From positions 434,001 through 498,000 of the forward strand of contig NC_011683.1 of NCBI RefSeq assembly GCF_000150955.2: a stretch of 64,000 nt of DNA, read 5' to 3'. The number at the start of each line of letters is the position of its first letter. The first letter of the stretch is position 1. Source of the DNA: Phaeodactylum tricornutum CCAP 1055/1. Taxonomy: Eukaryota; Bacillariophyta; Bacillariophyceae; Surirellales; Neidiaceae. The notes under the pieces are model-generated. The model saw only the letters and a list, made by a program, of their open reading frames with translations, did no database searches and was not told the DNA's origin. The position numbers and the translations under genes were made by a program. Positions 20,776-31,741 of this stretch are shown one piece after another.

Positions 20776-23700
20776 TCAAAAGAGCTTCGAGTTCACTCGG
20801 CCCCACGTTTGCGCTTTGCAGAGAATGTGAAAGTCTGATGACACTGCGTCCAAGTAATCATCGACTTTGTCACTTTCGAGAGAAGGCCGACCGATTGACA
20901 CATCGCCCTCTCCGGTCCCGATCACTTGAATTGCAATAACATTGCGACGGCTAGCTGGGTTCAACCATTTGTCGAAAGCTTTGAGAAGTTCGCCTTTCTG
21001 CACGCTTCGAAGGCAAATTGCTTCGTCCCGATATGCTTCCCACTCAAATCGCCCGTCCCTAATTTCACACCAGTAGTGATCGCATTGTTCGGACAGAGAG
21101 TTGAACATGTCCAGCTTTTGAGTTGAAAGCCCCACCAGGTGCTCCAAGAATTCGGCTGCCGACATTGTCTCAAGATCTACACGGAAGTCCGACAAGAACT
21201 TGTCAATGCGTTCGACAGCTGCAGATGCACTCTTCACGTTTGTTACAATTTTGAATACAATTCCCATAATACCGTACGACCATCTAATATCACAGTGTAC
21301 ATCATATTCAAATTGGTCTTTCGTCCGGATCTGAATAGGAAAGACAAAATAGAGTGAGTCCAGTGTATGCACTTTGATTCTTTATTCGTGCATCAAGGGG
21401 CTCCCTTACCTGGTCGTAAATCGGCTCATCAATTATGTGTACAAGAAGATCAATCAAAACACGTTCGTGCAGATTGTCCTTGTTCACCTGTACATAGACT
21501 TCCACTGCCGTGTTTGGTTCCCCAGGATCCTTTGAAGGGGCAATAAGGGAAACTGGTTTGTCAACCGACGGAATGCGGATCATCGACTGGGCTGGATACT
21601 TTTTACGTGGAAGACCCTTGCCACCTAGCGTTTCCAACAAGCGAAATGATCATCTTTTTCGTGCGGTCTGCATCTGAAAGGTCTATGTTACCGTGGAGGA
21701 GACATTCAGTGGCAAAATCGGCCAAGACTTCTGAAACCGTTTTTGCGAATAAAGGAACACAAAGGTCTTTGATTGAATGCAATTTTTTGTTCGCCGACCA
21801 GATGCTCGGTCGCAAAGCACGGAGTCGCAAGTTTCCGGCAAGGTGTGAAGCGGACATGTCCTGGTTGCGATATCTTCGACGAAGAACTTCCAAGCAAGCC
21901 CTAAATCTTGATCCGTCAATACCGGACGGCAAGGTATCCACTTCCTGCCGAAAACTCAGGAAAACAATTATGCACCTTTCGAACAGATCCGAAAGCTTGT
22001 TGTCAAACCCATGGAAGCGTAAATAGAAACCCACATCAGTCGCGACCAATAACGAGCCCAGTTCACAGACACTAGCCAAATAAGTCATTTCCAGGCAATT
22101 GTCAACGCAGAGCTCGACCAGCAATTCGGCACAAGCCTTGTGCAGCGGCGAACTATTCGCTTTTCCGCAAATAATTTCTAGACGTAGCTCAGCAATAGGT
22201 CGATGGAAGCTTCGATCTTGCAGATACCACATTTTGAGCAAGTTCGAGTTGCATATCTGTTTGGGTAGTCTAGAAGGTGGTAACGCCGGTGGAATGGGGG
22301 GGAAGGCTGTGCCATTCTCGGCGGCAAAATCACTGTCGTCGGCAAATTTTCGCAACGGACCCATGCCTGGCTGTGCGAGCGCCACGATGCGATACTTGAC
22401 CTTCTTCTCGTCCATTGTTCCTTCAAAGTCGGGAGTAATCTGATCAGGAGGAAACGTCTCAATATGTCGATCCAAGACATGCCATTGTTCATCTTCGTCT
22501 TCGTAAGACAGTAGCAAAGCATTCTTCTTTTCATTGTACTGAACAACTGTCGCCGGGAACCATTGCTTCGATTTGCCAACAGCAATACAAAGCTTTAATG
22601 AAGAGTTCAGCAAAGGATGTCGAGCATCATCGGAAGGCAAGGGTTTGAGATTAAACTTTTCTGGAACAAACGGATTGCGTGGCGGCAAACCAATGCGCAA
22701 AGTAGGCTCTTGCGGTCGCGCCAACGAGCACCAATCCACAATCCAGTCAGAGGGAACATCAGAACACCAAAAAAATGTACCAAACATGGGCTCAATTTGA
22801 GGCGGACCAGCTACCGACGCATCGAATAGCTCCATCTCATCGGCGATCTGAAGATCCGTAACAAGAGTGTCGGTGGAATCTTCCGCAATCACAACACCGA
22901 AATCTGCTGGCCGTCCAAACGACGATGACGTCAAATCGATACGTGCATTTTGAGGAGTCATGCAATCCAACAGGGAAGAAATTGCCGCCGCGTCAAATCC
23001 AAACAGTAGATGTGGACCATCCAGCAAACGCTCAGGTGGCAATCGGTAGTGTGGCGCCATGCTTTCCGTCATGGCTTCAACAATATCTTCCGGTGAGGCC
23101 TCGTCACCATAGCGATAAGATACTTCGTGAATGCTGCGCAACTCATCGAAAATCCATTCCGGCCAACCATGCTCGGACTTGAAACGCAACATACCTATGT
23201 ACTCGTAAACAGCAGCAACCATGTCTCTCCAATGCTCCAGGCCTTCTTTCGAGAGCGCGAAGGACATATTGAATAAGGCGTGGCTGCTCGCTCTTTCACT
23301 ACCTTCTTCGCCCACACCAGCCATGCAACTAGTCGCCCAAGACTGGGATCGAAAGTATGAGAGCAGCGAACCACTTGCTTCGTGTCCCAATAAATGCGCC
23401 AAGAAGTCGCCCGGCTTGGTTCGCCACTGATCCATTTGTCCTGGAAAGGGCCAAGTAATGGACAGCGCGTGTTTGTCTTTGACGGGAACGATCCGAAAAA
23501 TCTTCTGTAAAGCATGCTCCGCCAAAGGGCAACCGACCTCTCGCAAGGGACTATGATATTCGGCTTGCCAGGAACATAATCCTGTTTCTGGCTTGAGCGG
23601 TAGCGCTAGGGGCCCGGGCGTGCGAGGCAAAGCTGGCACTTTCGCAAACATAGATTGTACGCGTTGTTCCATTTCGTCTAGCGTGTACGCTCCAATAACG

Positions 23701-24740
23701 CAAACCCTCATATTGGCAGCGTAGTAATATTGATTGTAAAAACGTCGCAATTCAACGAGTGGGTCGACGCCGAGCGCTTGGGGGATCTCCCTCAAAGAGC
23801 GCAGATTGCCCCAGCTGAACTTGGCCATGGGATGATCGGGACGAGACGTGGCGCACAAGAGCTGTTGCCACCGACACGAGTCGGAATTTTTGTTGAGTTG
23901 AAACTCGGATTCAATAGAATTCAATTCCCGATCGACGGCTGATTCTAACAAGAGTGGTGCCACAAAGAACTGCGCCAAGCGATCCATGGCTTCCCAAAGG
24001 TATTCTTGCGGAATCGAAACCGTATACGTGGTATACTCCCATTCTGTCCAAGCGTTGTCTGTTCCACCGTGTTTCGCGACAAAGGATTCGTATTCGTTTT
24101 CTCCGGGATATTTTTCGGATCCCATGAAGAGTAAATGTTCGAGAAAATGAGCGAGACCTTGGCAGGTGACAGGATCGTACATGGACCCAACACCGACGAG
24201 AATGGATGCGGCGGCGTCACGCAAACCCGTATCGTCGTCATCATTATCGTCAACGTCACTATCGTCGTCGGATTCCGTGGCGCTCCTTCCGTGGCGCGAA
24301 TGGTGCAAGCGGGTGGAGGCAGGTGTAGCTTGATCGGCAGTTGCATCGTCAATGTCGTTGTCGTCCTCCTCCTCATCCGACCCGCCCAACTCGTAACGGG
24401 AGTTTTGATGCATGGCGATGGTATCTTGGATCAAGACTGCACGCAAGCCATTAGGTAGTAGAATTTGGCGATATAACTTGGAATCCAAAGACGTCTTGGA
24501 TTCGTTTAAATCGGGTCCCCTCAAAACGTCGTCCCCCACATTGTCTCGAGTTGCGCAAGGTGACGACGCTGTCACCGACGTGGTCCTGCCAATCTTCTTC
24601 TTTTCGTCGCCTTCGATCTCTACGGATATGTCGTGTTCGGGATCGGCCTGCGTTGGCACTACGTCGTCACTCTCGCTTCCGTTGTCGTGGTGGGAAACGA
24701 CCAAACCTGCTGTCGAAGGAGACACACCGTCGCCTTCCAT
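20776..24740 (-). CDS. Nardilysin/insulysin-type M16 metalloprotease
   Basis: ATG at 24740. The inverted zinc motif HFLEH (His198, Glu201, His202) sits in GLAHFLEHLLFMGSEKYPGE. The second zinc glutamate region is ELNSIESEF. An acidic insert at residues ~119-170 (SDEEEDDNDIDD..DDNDDDD) just before the zinc site is typical of nardilysin rather than plain insulysin. A clear 79-bp intron (21331-21409, GTAAGG..TATTCAG) joins PIYDQ|IRTKDQFEYDV, matching the conserved LRTKEQLGY block. Around 21626 the coding frame moves by one base (KKMIISLVGNA then GGKGLPRKKYP) with no good intron. This could be a sequencing change, a defective allele or a true frameshift. The total would be about 1,300 aa. These enzymes cut peptides at dibasic sites. 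No signal peptide, so a cytosolic location is likely. Confidence 0.85.
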
Positions 24741-25716
24741 CGTGTATTGGTATGTTTTTTTGCTTGCTCGTTTCGTACTGCTCCTCAGATGCCTACTATC
24801 TAGCCATCAATAGTATCTGTGTTAGCGTATCTTCGACTGTTTTCGAGAGCGAGACCCTTGTTCAACCTATGTTATCCCCAAGAATAGCAGAAGCGGCAAT
24901 ATGTTTGCATTTACCTAATGATATGGACAGCGGTAAAAAAGGAACTGGATTCCAAAACGGCAAAACGTACTCCCCGGACCTTCCGATGTCAGACTGACGG
25001 AATGTAGAGTATGGAACTTTAAATCCTATATGCAATGACAGAACTGAATTTTTCAGGAGAAGGAATACCGGGAATCTTACCCAGACCGACACACATTTAG
25101 AGTACGGACAACCTAATCTGTTATCATTGGTGTGTTCTGCCATTCCGGACTTTTTCAAATATGTGGAGAGCTACCGTGTTCGGTGGCGGTATTAGTTTCA
25201 AAACTTCAAGTTCACTGTCCGCTGTTATTTGCCCCTCTGTTGACATAAGTAGGAATGATTTTGTCCAGCTCAGCACAAAGATACTATTCCACGTCAGACA
25301 AATTAGATAGTTGGTACGAATTTTCGGGTAGGTAACGAACGCTTGCCGGTCACTCGAACGGCGCGAGAAAGACCGTCCGTCCGTGTTCGTTATCACATTC
25401 CATCGACGAAATGCCGCAACGCGGAATCAGAGCTTCTTCAGAAGAAGTTGACTGTTACTGTTATGTCTGGGTATATTCCAATATACTGGCAACACGAATC
25501 GAAAAACAACCAGTACGAGCCGGACCAGCACAATTTGGAGAGAGAGTAGAGCAAACACGGTCCTACATACACTGTGAAGCTGACCAGTAACGACTTGGGA
25601 AAGTCTTCTCTTGCTGCTGCGGTACTGCGTTGCTGTGCTCTTTTCCCGTTTCTTCTCGTATTCATTGGTCGCTGAGAGATTGGGAATCCTATTCCACACC
25701 CTGTTAGCCTTGCACC
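24741..25716. promoter_or_regulatory. Divergent intergenic region
   Basis: 976 bp between the start codons of the M16 protease gene (minus) and the histidine-kinase-like gene (plus). It should contain both promoters and 5' leaders. Short frames here have no recognisable product. I see no repeat or known element. Confidence 0.4.
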
Positions 25717-28356
25717 ATGGACGGACTCCGATCGGTCAACCAATTCGCGTGTGCAAAGACCCTTCAGGAGGCTTTGTCCCACAATAACATGGGGTTGTCA
25801 CAGGTCGTGGAGCAAGAAGACCAAAGTGGAGAGCATTCTCACGGGACAAATGATGTTGGAACTAGTTCGAGCGCGACACCGCCAAATACCATTGGCGTCG
25901 GTGACGGACCGCAAACCGTCATTGCCCCAGCTACATTGCCTCAATCGTCTGAAAAAAATCCCGCAATCGTTGAGCCCGAACATCTCGATTGGTTTTTGCA
26001 CAATGCTGATCCTCAGACTGCCAAAAGTCAAACGGTCGAAAACGAAACACAACGTCTACTTGCGCTCAAATCCTATCAAGTTTTGGACGAGGAGCTCCCG
26101 AAAACGATACAAACGCAGTTGACGCGGTACGTAACACTGGCAAAAGAAACCTTTCAAGTTGAGGTAGCCTTTGTGACGTTGATAGATCTCGGGCGCGCCG
26201 TGTTTCTGGCACAAACAGGTTTGCCGGTCCCACCAATTCCACGGAAATCTGCCTTTTGTTCGCACGCCCTTTTGTGGCCAACCGATCACGATGCGGAAAA
26301 CAACGATCAAGTTTTTGAGGTCCGAGATGCTCGGCAAGACGATCGCTTTCGGTCCTTTTCCAGCGTCGCGGAGCCACCTCACGTGCGATACTACGCCGCG
26401 TCTCCGTTGGTATCACCGGAAGGATGGAACATTGGAGTGTTCGGCATCACCGGTATGACACCTCGTCCAGAAGGTCTGACAAAATCGGAACGAAGAATCT
26501 TAAGTCAGCTGGGACTGCTAACCATGGAAACCTTGGTGCAGTATCGAACGTGGCGCAAGGATCAGGCATCGCGCACGCTAGCAGCACAAAATGTGGCTTC
26601 CATTGCGCACAATGTGTTGACGCCTCTCATGGGAGTACAACTATCCCTCTCACTACTGACGGACAACAGGGATTTGCGCCATACATTGACAAGTACTCAA
26701 AAGGAATGCCTCGATACCGCCGCCACATGTGCCAAAACCATGGGGGAAATATGTGAACGGCTGCAAGTTAACGAAAAGGCGGCGACACCGACCGGAAGCA
26801 TCGAAAATAGTTCATGCACGTCCAGCCACAAGCTTCCGGAAAACTCACTGCAATTGCAAGACGATGCAAGATTCAAGGTACCCGGACTCGTGGCTCAGCT
26901 CAACACTTTGCTCAACAACACTGACGTTCCACACCAGGTTCCCGTCACAGTTGTTGTGGACTACGAGACGGTTCCTAAAAGCGTTCATGGCGACAGCTCG
27001 GTATTGTTACCTTTGGCAACCTATATATTGGAAAAATGTTGTGATAGAGCAACCTTTGGAACAGTTCAGTTTTGCATCACTGTTGAGAATTATGAGTCCA
27101 TTCCTCAGCTTATGTTTTCTTGCTCATATGATCATATGATGAGTGAAGATTCCGTACCCAACATAGAGGACGACAATGTCTGGAAGAGTTTGAAAACGAG
27201 CCTGACAAGTTTTCTCAGAGGAACAACATTAGGGTGGCAAGCGGCCGCCCGGCAGCTCCGCGCCGAAGGAGGCGACATTGGAGTAACGGACTCTCGAGGG
27301 GACGGCTCCATCATTGACTCCTCTGCTTGTCACAAACGGAAAATCTGGTTTCGATTGCCATTGCTCATTCTGGAAGCAGAATTGTGGGATCGCAAGAAGT
27401 CGGTGTGTGAAATTTCAAATACAAATGAAACTGACGATGAATATGAATCAACGCCACTTAAGCGTGCGCTGGTGATTGACGATTCGAAGGTGGTCCGTAA
27501 GATTTTGGCAAATGCCTTATCTCGACTTGGCTTTGAGACAATGTTGGCTGTAAACGGTTTGGAGGGCCTGCGAGCGTTGCAGGAGTCTACGTACGATCTT
27601 GTCTTATGTGATCTACTGATGCCGGTCATGGACGGCCTGGACTGTGTTCGATCATATCGTCATTGGGAATCCAACAACAGATCCACACAACAGCACATAG
27701 TCGCAATGTCGGCGCACGCAAGTGAAGTCGATATCGAACGATGTTTAAAGTTGGGCATGGACTGCTATTATTCCAAGCCTATTACCATGGAAACACTCAA
27801 AATTCTTGCGCATGATATAGAGGAGTATTCGAATTGCACACCTTTAAAAACGACTAGGGCGGAATTGGCAACAACCAGCTCACCGACATCGACCTTTGCT
27901 GTCAAACGTCGACGAACGTATTCGGACGCTGCGGATCGAAAAAGCTGTCTCGTTGCCTGCTGCAACGAAATCGATGCTTCAACTGTTTGTCATGTACTGC
28001 AAGAACACGACTGGACAATCAAGATAGCGAAACACAGCAAAGTAGTTCTCGAGTTGCTGAAGGAAAGAAACTGGGGCTTGGTGTTTGTAGACAGCGATAG
28101 AATTGGGCACGACAACATTAGTTGTATGCACGAGTTTCGAGTTTGGGAAAAGCATCATCGTGTACGCCGCCAACGTAATATTTACCTCCTCATGGTTGAT
28201 TTGCCACAGCCTAGGACGTCATCGTTGTTGCAGCTCCCTGCTGGAGTGGACGGAGCTGTTCACAAACCAGCACGACCTGATGATATTGGACGCGTACTTC
28301 AAACAGTCGTCAAAGCGTCTGGATTCGATGCACGAGATATTATTGTGAGCACTTAA
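25717..28356 (+). CDS. Hybrid histidine-kinase-like protein: GAF, HisKA, eroded ATPase, two receivers
   Basis: One exon, 879 aa, soluble. A GAF domain spans about residues 110-285 (VEVAFVTLIDLGRAVFLAQT; FCSHALLW; YYAASPLVSPEGWNIGVFGI). The dimerisation box ASIAHNVLTPLMGVQLSLSL has His298. The following ATPase region keeps only outline features. The N-box place reads EKCCDRAT without the Asn, and no DxGxG is found, though GWQAAARQLRAEGGDIGV and IWFRLPL match the end of the domain. A standard receiver follows (residues ~582-700): RALVIDDSKVV, Asp632 in LVLCDLLMPVMDG, and YYSKPIT. A second receiver-like domain (~745-875) is degenerate. Known hybrid kinases pass phosphate from His to Asp. Here ATP binding looks doubtful, so the protein may be a sensor-scaffold or need a partner kinase. 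Confidence 0.85.
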   Translation: MDGLRSVNQFACAKTLQEALSHNNMGLSQVVEQEDQSGEHSHGTNDVGTSSSATPPNTIGVGDGPQTVIAPATLPQSSEKNPAIVEPEHLDWFLHNADPQTAKSQTVENETQRLLALKSYQVLDEELPKTIQTQLTRYVTLAKETFQVEVAFVTLIDLGRAVFLAQTGLPVPPIPRKSAFCSHALLWPTDHDAENNDQVFEVRDARQDDRFRSFSSVAEPPHVRYYAASPLVSPEGWNIGVFGITGMTPRPEGLTKSERRILSQLGLLTMETLVQYRTWRKDQASRTLAAQNVASIAHNVLTPLMGVQLSLSLLTDNRDLRHTLTSTQKECLDTAATCAKTMGEICERLQVNEKAATPTGSIENSSCTSSHKLPENSLQLQDDARFKVPGLVAQLNTLLNNTDVPHQVPVTVVVDYETVPKSVHGDSSVLLPLATYILEKCCDRATFGTVQFCITVENYESIPQLMFSCSYDHMMSEDSVPNIEDDNVWKSLKTSLTSFLRGTTLGWQAAARQLRAEGGDIGVTDSRGDGSIIDSSACHKRKIWFRLPLLILEAELWDRKKSVCEISNTNETDDEYESTPLKRALVIDDSKVVRKILANALSRLGFETMLAVNGLEGLRALQESTYDLVLCDLLMPVMDGLDCVRSYRHWESNNRSTQQHIVAMSAHASEVDIERCLKLGMDCYYSKPITMETLKILAHDIEEYSNCTPLKTTRAELATTSSPTSTFAVKRRRTYSDAADRKSCLVACCNEIDASTVCHVLQEHDWTIKIAKHSKVVLELLKERNWGLVFVDSDRIGHDNISCMHEFRVWEKHHRVRRQRNIYLLMVDLPQPRTSSLLQLPAGVDGAVHKPARPDDIGRVLQTVVKASGFDARDIIVST

Positions 28357-28893
28357 GAGAGATAAAGCTATCTTGGAAGGGTCTTACTCGGAGCCATAAC
28401 ACAGATGTTATCTGGGAAGTCACTTTGTTTAATAATTGTGATAAACGTTGTTCCACTCTCCCGTGGCTGCATGAGTTAGTGGTACTTTCATAGAATAGCA
28501 CTGGCTTTGCGCTAAACATCATAGCTTATTGACAATGGATTCATATGTGGAATGGTTCCGATGTCAGATGTGACTGTATCGCCAAACAGACTAGGGAAAC
28601 GTGGTAGGTATTTCAAAAAAGGTACAACATAGTCTGATAGAGAGTACAGACGGCTGACTATGAATATCAAAATGCCAGCGTACGTATGTCTTCCGCCAGA
28701 AGTGGGTCGGCTAGAGGGTCAGATCAATCATAGAGACTTAATAAATTGTACTCCGTGAAGAGCGGCCATGTCAACGATGCTGTACAACTTGGTCGGTGGT
28801 ACATCGTCGTAAATCCTGCGATCATCTTTAGCAAACCTTATACTAGAGGAGCCAACCCAACCAGTTTTCTTCAAATTTCAGCGACATTAAACC
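28357..28893. other. Intergenic region
   Basis: 537 bp between the hybrid-kinase gene and the first Tim9 exon. The open frame at 28746-29156 has no ATG start and covers Tim9 exons and introns; it is not a separate gene. Confidence 0.45.
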
Positions 28894-29405
28894 ATGGAAG
28901 CTGTTCAAAAGCTTGCACCGCATCAGGTGAGTTCAAGATCAGCTTGACGCCATTCGTGAAAGGTATATGGCGCTTATTTATCTCACAATGGCACATTATC
29001 ATTTCTCAGCAACAAGCTTTTATGAAGGAGATGGAACATATGCAGCTTAAGGATTCTTTAAGGTACGCTACTCGGAGGCGCAATGTATTGACCTCAATGT
29101 ACATATGTTTATGGTTACAATGGCTTTCTGTATCGAGAATTTGTCGTGGCGCATAAGATGTCACAAGATCCTTTCCTTACCTTCCTTCAACAATTATACC
29201 ATTTACTGTTAGTATGTACAACAATTTGGTGGGACGTTGCTTCGATGGATGTGTAACGTCGTTCCGTTCTAAAACCCTCGACAAAAGTGAAATTTCCTGC
29301 ATCGAGCACTGTGCCGATCGGTACGTAAAAATGACCCAGCGAGTAGGATTACGATTTGCAGAACATCAAGCGATGCAGCAAAAGAAAATGGAGCTAGGAA
29401 AATGA
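28894..29405 (+). CDS. TIM9: Tim9, small Tim chaperone of the mitochondrial intermembrane space
   Basis: Three small exons: 28894-28926 (ACCATGG start, ends CAG|GTGAGT), 29010-29062 and 29213-29405. Introns are 83 and 150 bp (..TTTCTCAG; GTACGC..CTGTTAG). All phases match, giving 92 aa. The product carries the twin CX3C signature: CFDGC and CIEHC, 16-17 residues apart, flanked by MQLKDSLSMYNNLVGR and YVKMTQRVGLRFAEH. The pattern is closest to Tim9 of plants and animals. Tim9 and Tim10 form a hexamer that carries hydrophobic carrier proteins across the intermembrane space; the four Cys form two disulfides after import by the Mia40/Erv1 route. The 33-bp first exon is easily missed by gene finders. 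Confidence 0.85.
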
Positions 29406-30186
29406 ATTAAGTAGGTTGAATATTTTTGCATTTTGTTTCTTGATTGCCAAGTTTTGTTGCGCTGTCTTAGTGGTCGATGAAGGCCTTTGCTATAGAGCTT
29501 TGGAATAGTCAAACAAAAGAAATTCTCGACATGCTCTTCATTTCTGTTCTTGCCTTCCCCCTATTGACTGCAACATCAAGAGCTGTGCCAGCCATTCCTC
29601 TAAAATAAGATCATCTCTTTCGAAGCGCCCATCCGATTGAACACCACAAACTACACGACGGCACAGCAGCAAATGACAATAAGGAAAATTTGAGCATTTG
29701 CAGAGGGACTCTAGTGAGCGCAACAAGGATTGAAAGGACATCCAACTCGGATTGCTGCGTCGAAAGGTTGGGTTATTGCAAGTTTGGCAACGACTTCCGT
29801 AGTCATCATCCCAAGTGATATCTGGAGCGATCTGGGGAGGTATCGTAATTCAGAATTTTTCCTCAGGAAACCGGACGTGTACATCAGAAGGTCCCAAACC
29901 GTTCTCAACAACGAACTCAAACCTGCCGGTACCTGGCTTTGAAACGCTCAAATTCCTGGGTCATTTGGTAACGCAAGGAGGAGCCAAGCGGCCAAATAGA
30001 ATCTGACGAAGGAAGAAGAACGCAGTTTACGAACAGGGTGGAATGGTGTTCTAGTAACAAGCAACACGGCCTCAAAATTAGATTTGTTGACTCTCAGTTA
30101 AACAAAATCTCAAGAGAAAGCTTCCACTGTGTTTGATGACCCTTATCCTCTTCACAGCTAATACCAAAAGGTGAGGCCAGTCAGTG

Positions 30187-30217
30187 AAAACAAAGTTTGT
30201 GACACCAACTTTGTTTT
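30187..30217. repeat. Perfect 11-bp stem hairpin
   Basis: AAAACAAAGTT at 30187-30197 and its exact reverse complement at 30207-30217, with a 9-nt loop. It lies in non-coding sequence. Role unknown; it may be part of a decayed element or a transcript end. Confidence 0.45.
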
Positions 30218-30631
30218 TCAGAGTTTTTTTGCCATCCTGTTGGGTAGTATTGCACCACTTGCTAGGGCGTGTACAACAACCTAACGTTTGAGAGCATTCA
30301 AACGCCACATTGAAGTTTACTTAAGTGTATACTCTATATTGTGCTTGTTGGAAAAACTACTAGCTGTAAGTCCACGGGAGTAGAAAAAGAATATGGTGAG
30401 GTCCAATGTTAGAATAGGAGTTCTCGCCAGTCTCGCGTAAGGCTATATAGGGAGATCTTTGTTATTTTGCATTCCGATATGATTGCTGTGTTTCTTGAAC
30501 CTCTTTCGAAGGAGTATCAGCGACGTTGGAAATTTGTTATGAATTTATCAGACAGCTTTTAGTTTGATTACATACCGTCCCTATGTTCAGGCCTCCTTAA
30601 CTTGTAAATGCGGACCAAAACACGCAAATAT

Positions 30632-30666
30632 CCGCAAATAAGATTTGAGATTCACCACAAATAAGG
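30632..30666 (+). repeat. 35-bp direct repeat, copy 1
   Basis: Starts CCGCAAATAAGATTTGAGAT and is about 80-85% identical to 31383-31417 in the same orientation. The pair is 716 bp apart and could mark the ends of an old insertion. Confidence 0.5.
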
Positions 30667-31382
30667 ATACTCTAGGTTACCTCTAATTAAGTGTATTTTA
30701 CGTAGAATCAGTACAAACCCAAAAAACCTCGAGCGCTGGATAGCGAGCCCCATTCTTCCCTACACGGGGGTAATCGACGGCATTCTGGACTTCATCACTA
30801 TGCAAACCTCCAAGATAACTTTCCAGACAAGCAATAGTATTTGATATGGCCTGGAGGTTAATGCATGTGATCCCAGTAGCAGGTACATCATCAAAATTGC
30901 CTGCCAATTTTGCATTGTCTTAGGGCGGGAAGAAATGGTTAGAAACAAGTCGTTGTGTATAGTGAATGTGAAGTACTCATTGTCTCTTCAAGCCAACAAG
31001 TACAAGTGCCACCTACAATAATAGCATGCAGAGGTTTGGGCCAAAAACCAGGCTCTCTGAGCCCGCTTGATCAGAAATTCTTTAGTGGGTTGACATCTGC
31101 AAATCACAACTGTTGACAGTGAATCTAATTTCTCCATTATCAACTGGGAGACAGATCTCTGTTGACATGATCTTGTTGACTTTTCCCTGTTGGGCATCTT
31201 TCCAAAGTATCTAAAAACTCTCTCCACTCGCATCACGGAATAAACTACATTAAAACTAAAATACAACCATCAGCGCAAAGTGAAGAAAGCTTTCATTTAC
31301 ATTAAATATTATGTATAGTGGACATAGATATGATAAAAATTTATTAAGTACATCGCTGTAGGGTCAGGAATACCGAAAATAG

Positions 31383-31417
31383 CCGCAAACAAGATTTGAA
31401 ATTCACCGGAAACAAGC
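31383..31417 (+). repeat. 35-bp direct repeat, copy 2
   Basis: Starts CCGCAAACAAGATTTGAAAT, the partner of 30632-30666. Just beyond it, CTATTTGCGG pairs back to the repeat start (CCGCAAA), giving a small inverted structure. Confidence 0.5.
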
Positions 31418-31741
31418 TATTTGCGGTGGTACTGGATTTAAATGGGCCTGCCTACCTATGTTCATCTATCATTTGATTCATGATGAAGAGTGAATTCATG
31501 TATACATATTGCCAGCCTCTCTGTTCCAGTCACCTAAATTTGTTATTGGTATAAGGTAGTACATCAATATTTAACAAATAAATTTGAATATGTCTCGATA
31601 CCGTAGAAGTTGCCTGGGTAGTCTAAGACAAGAGCAAAGAAAAATGCTCGAGCTTGTCGAGCAAAAAACTCTCATAGTCGACTGTGAGAATTTGTGAGTC
31701 AAAATTCGACCCAGTATCTCAGGAGAATCCGGTTCGCTAGT

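Larger units (their letters stand above)
29406..31741. other. Long intergenic region, A+T-rich, with a repeat pair
   Basis: About 2.3 kb with no convincing gene. It contains an 11-bp-stem hairpin (30187-30217) and two copies of a 35-bp direct repeat (30632-30666 and 31383-31417). Between the copies are minus-strand frame fragments (30698-30907; 30988-31266) that could be the decayed core of a mobile element. Composition is more A+T-rich than the gene-bearing flanks. Confidence 0.4.

Noticed and set aside
21620-21700. 67-bp GTAACA..GCTAG intron in the M16 protease gene as an explanation of the frame change
   Set aside because: It is in phase, but it would delete conserved family sequence (NIDLSDADRTKKMI) and has no pyrimidine tract.
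28746-29156. 136-codon plus-strand frame
   Set aside because: No ATG start and it reads through Tim9 introns; only a short piece of it is the genuine second exon.
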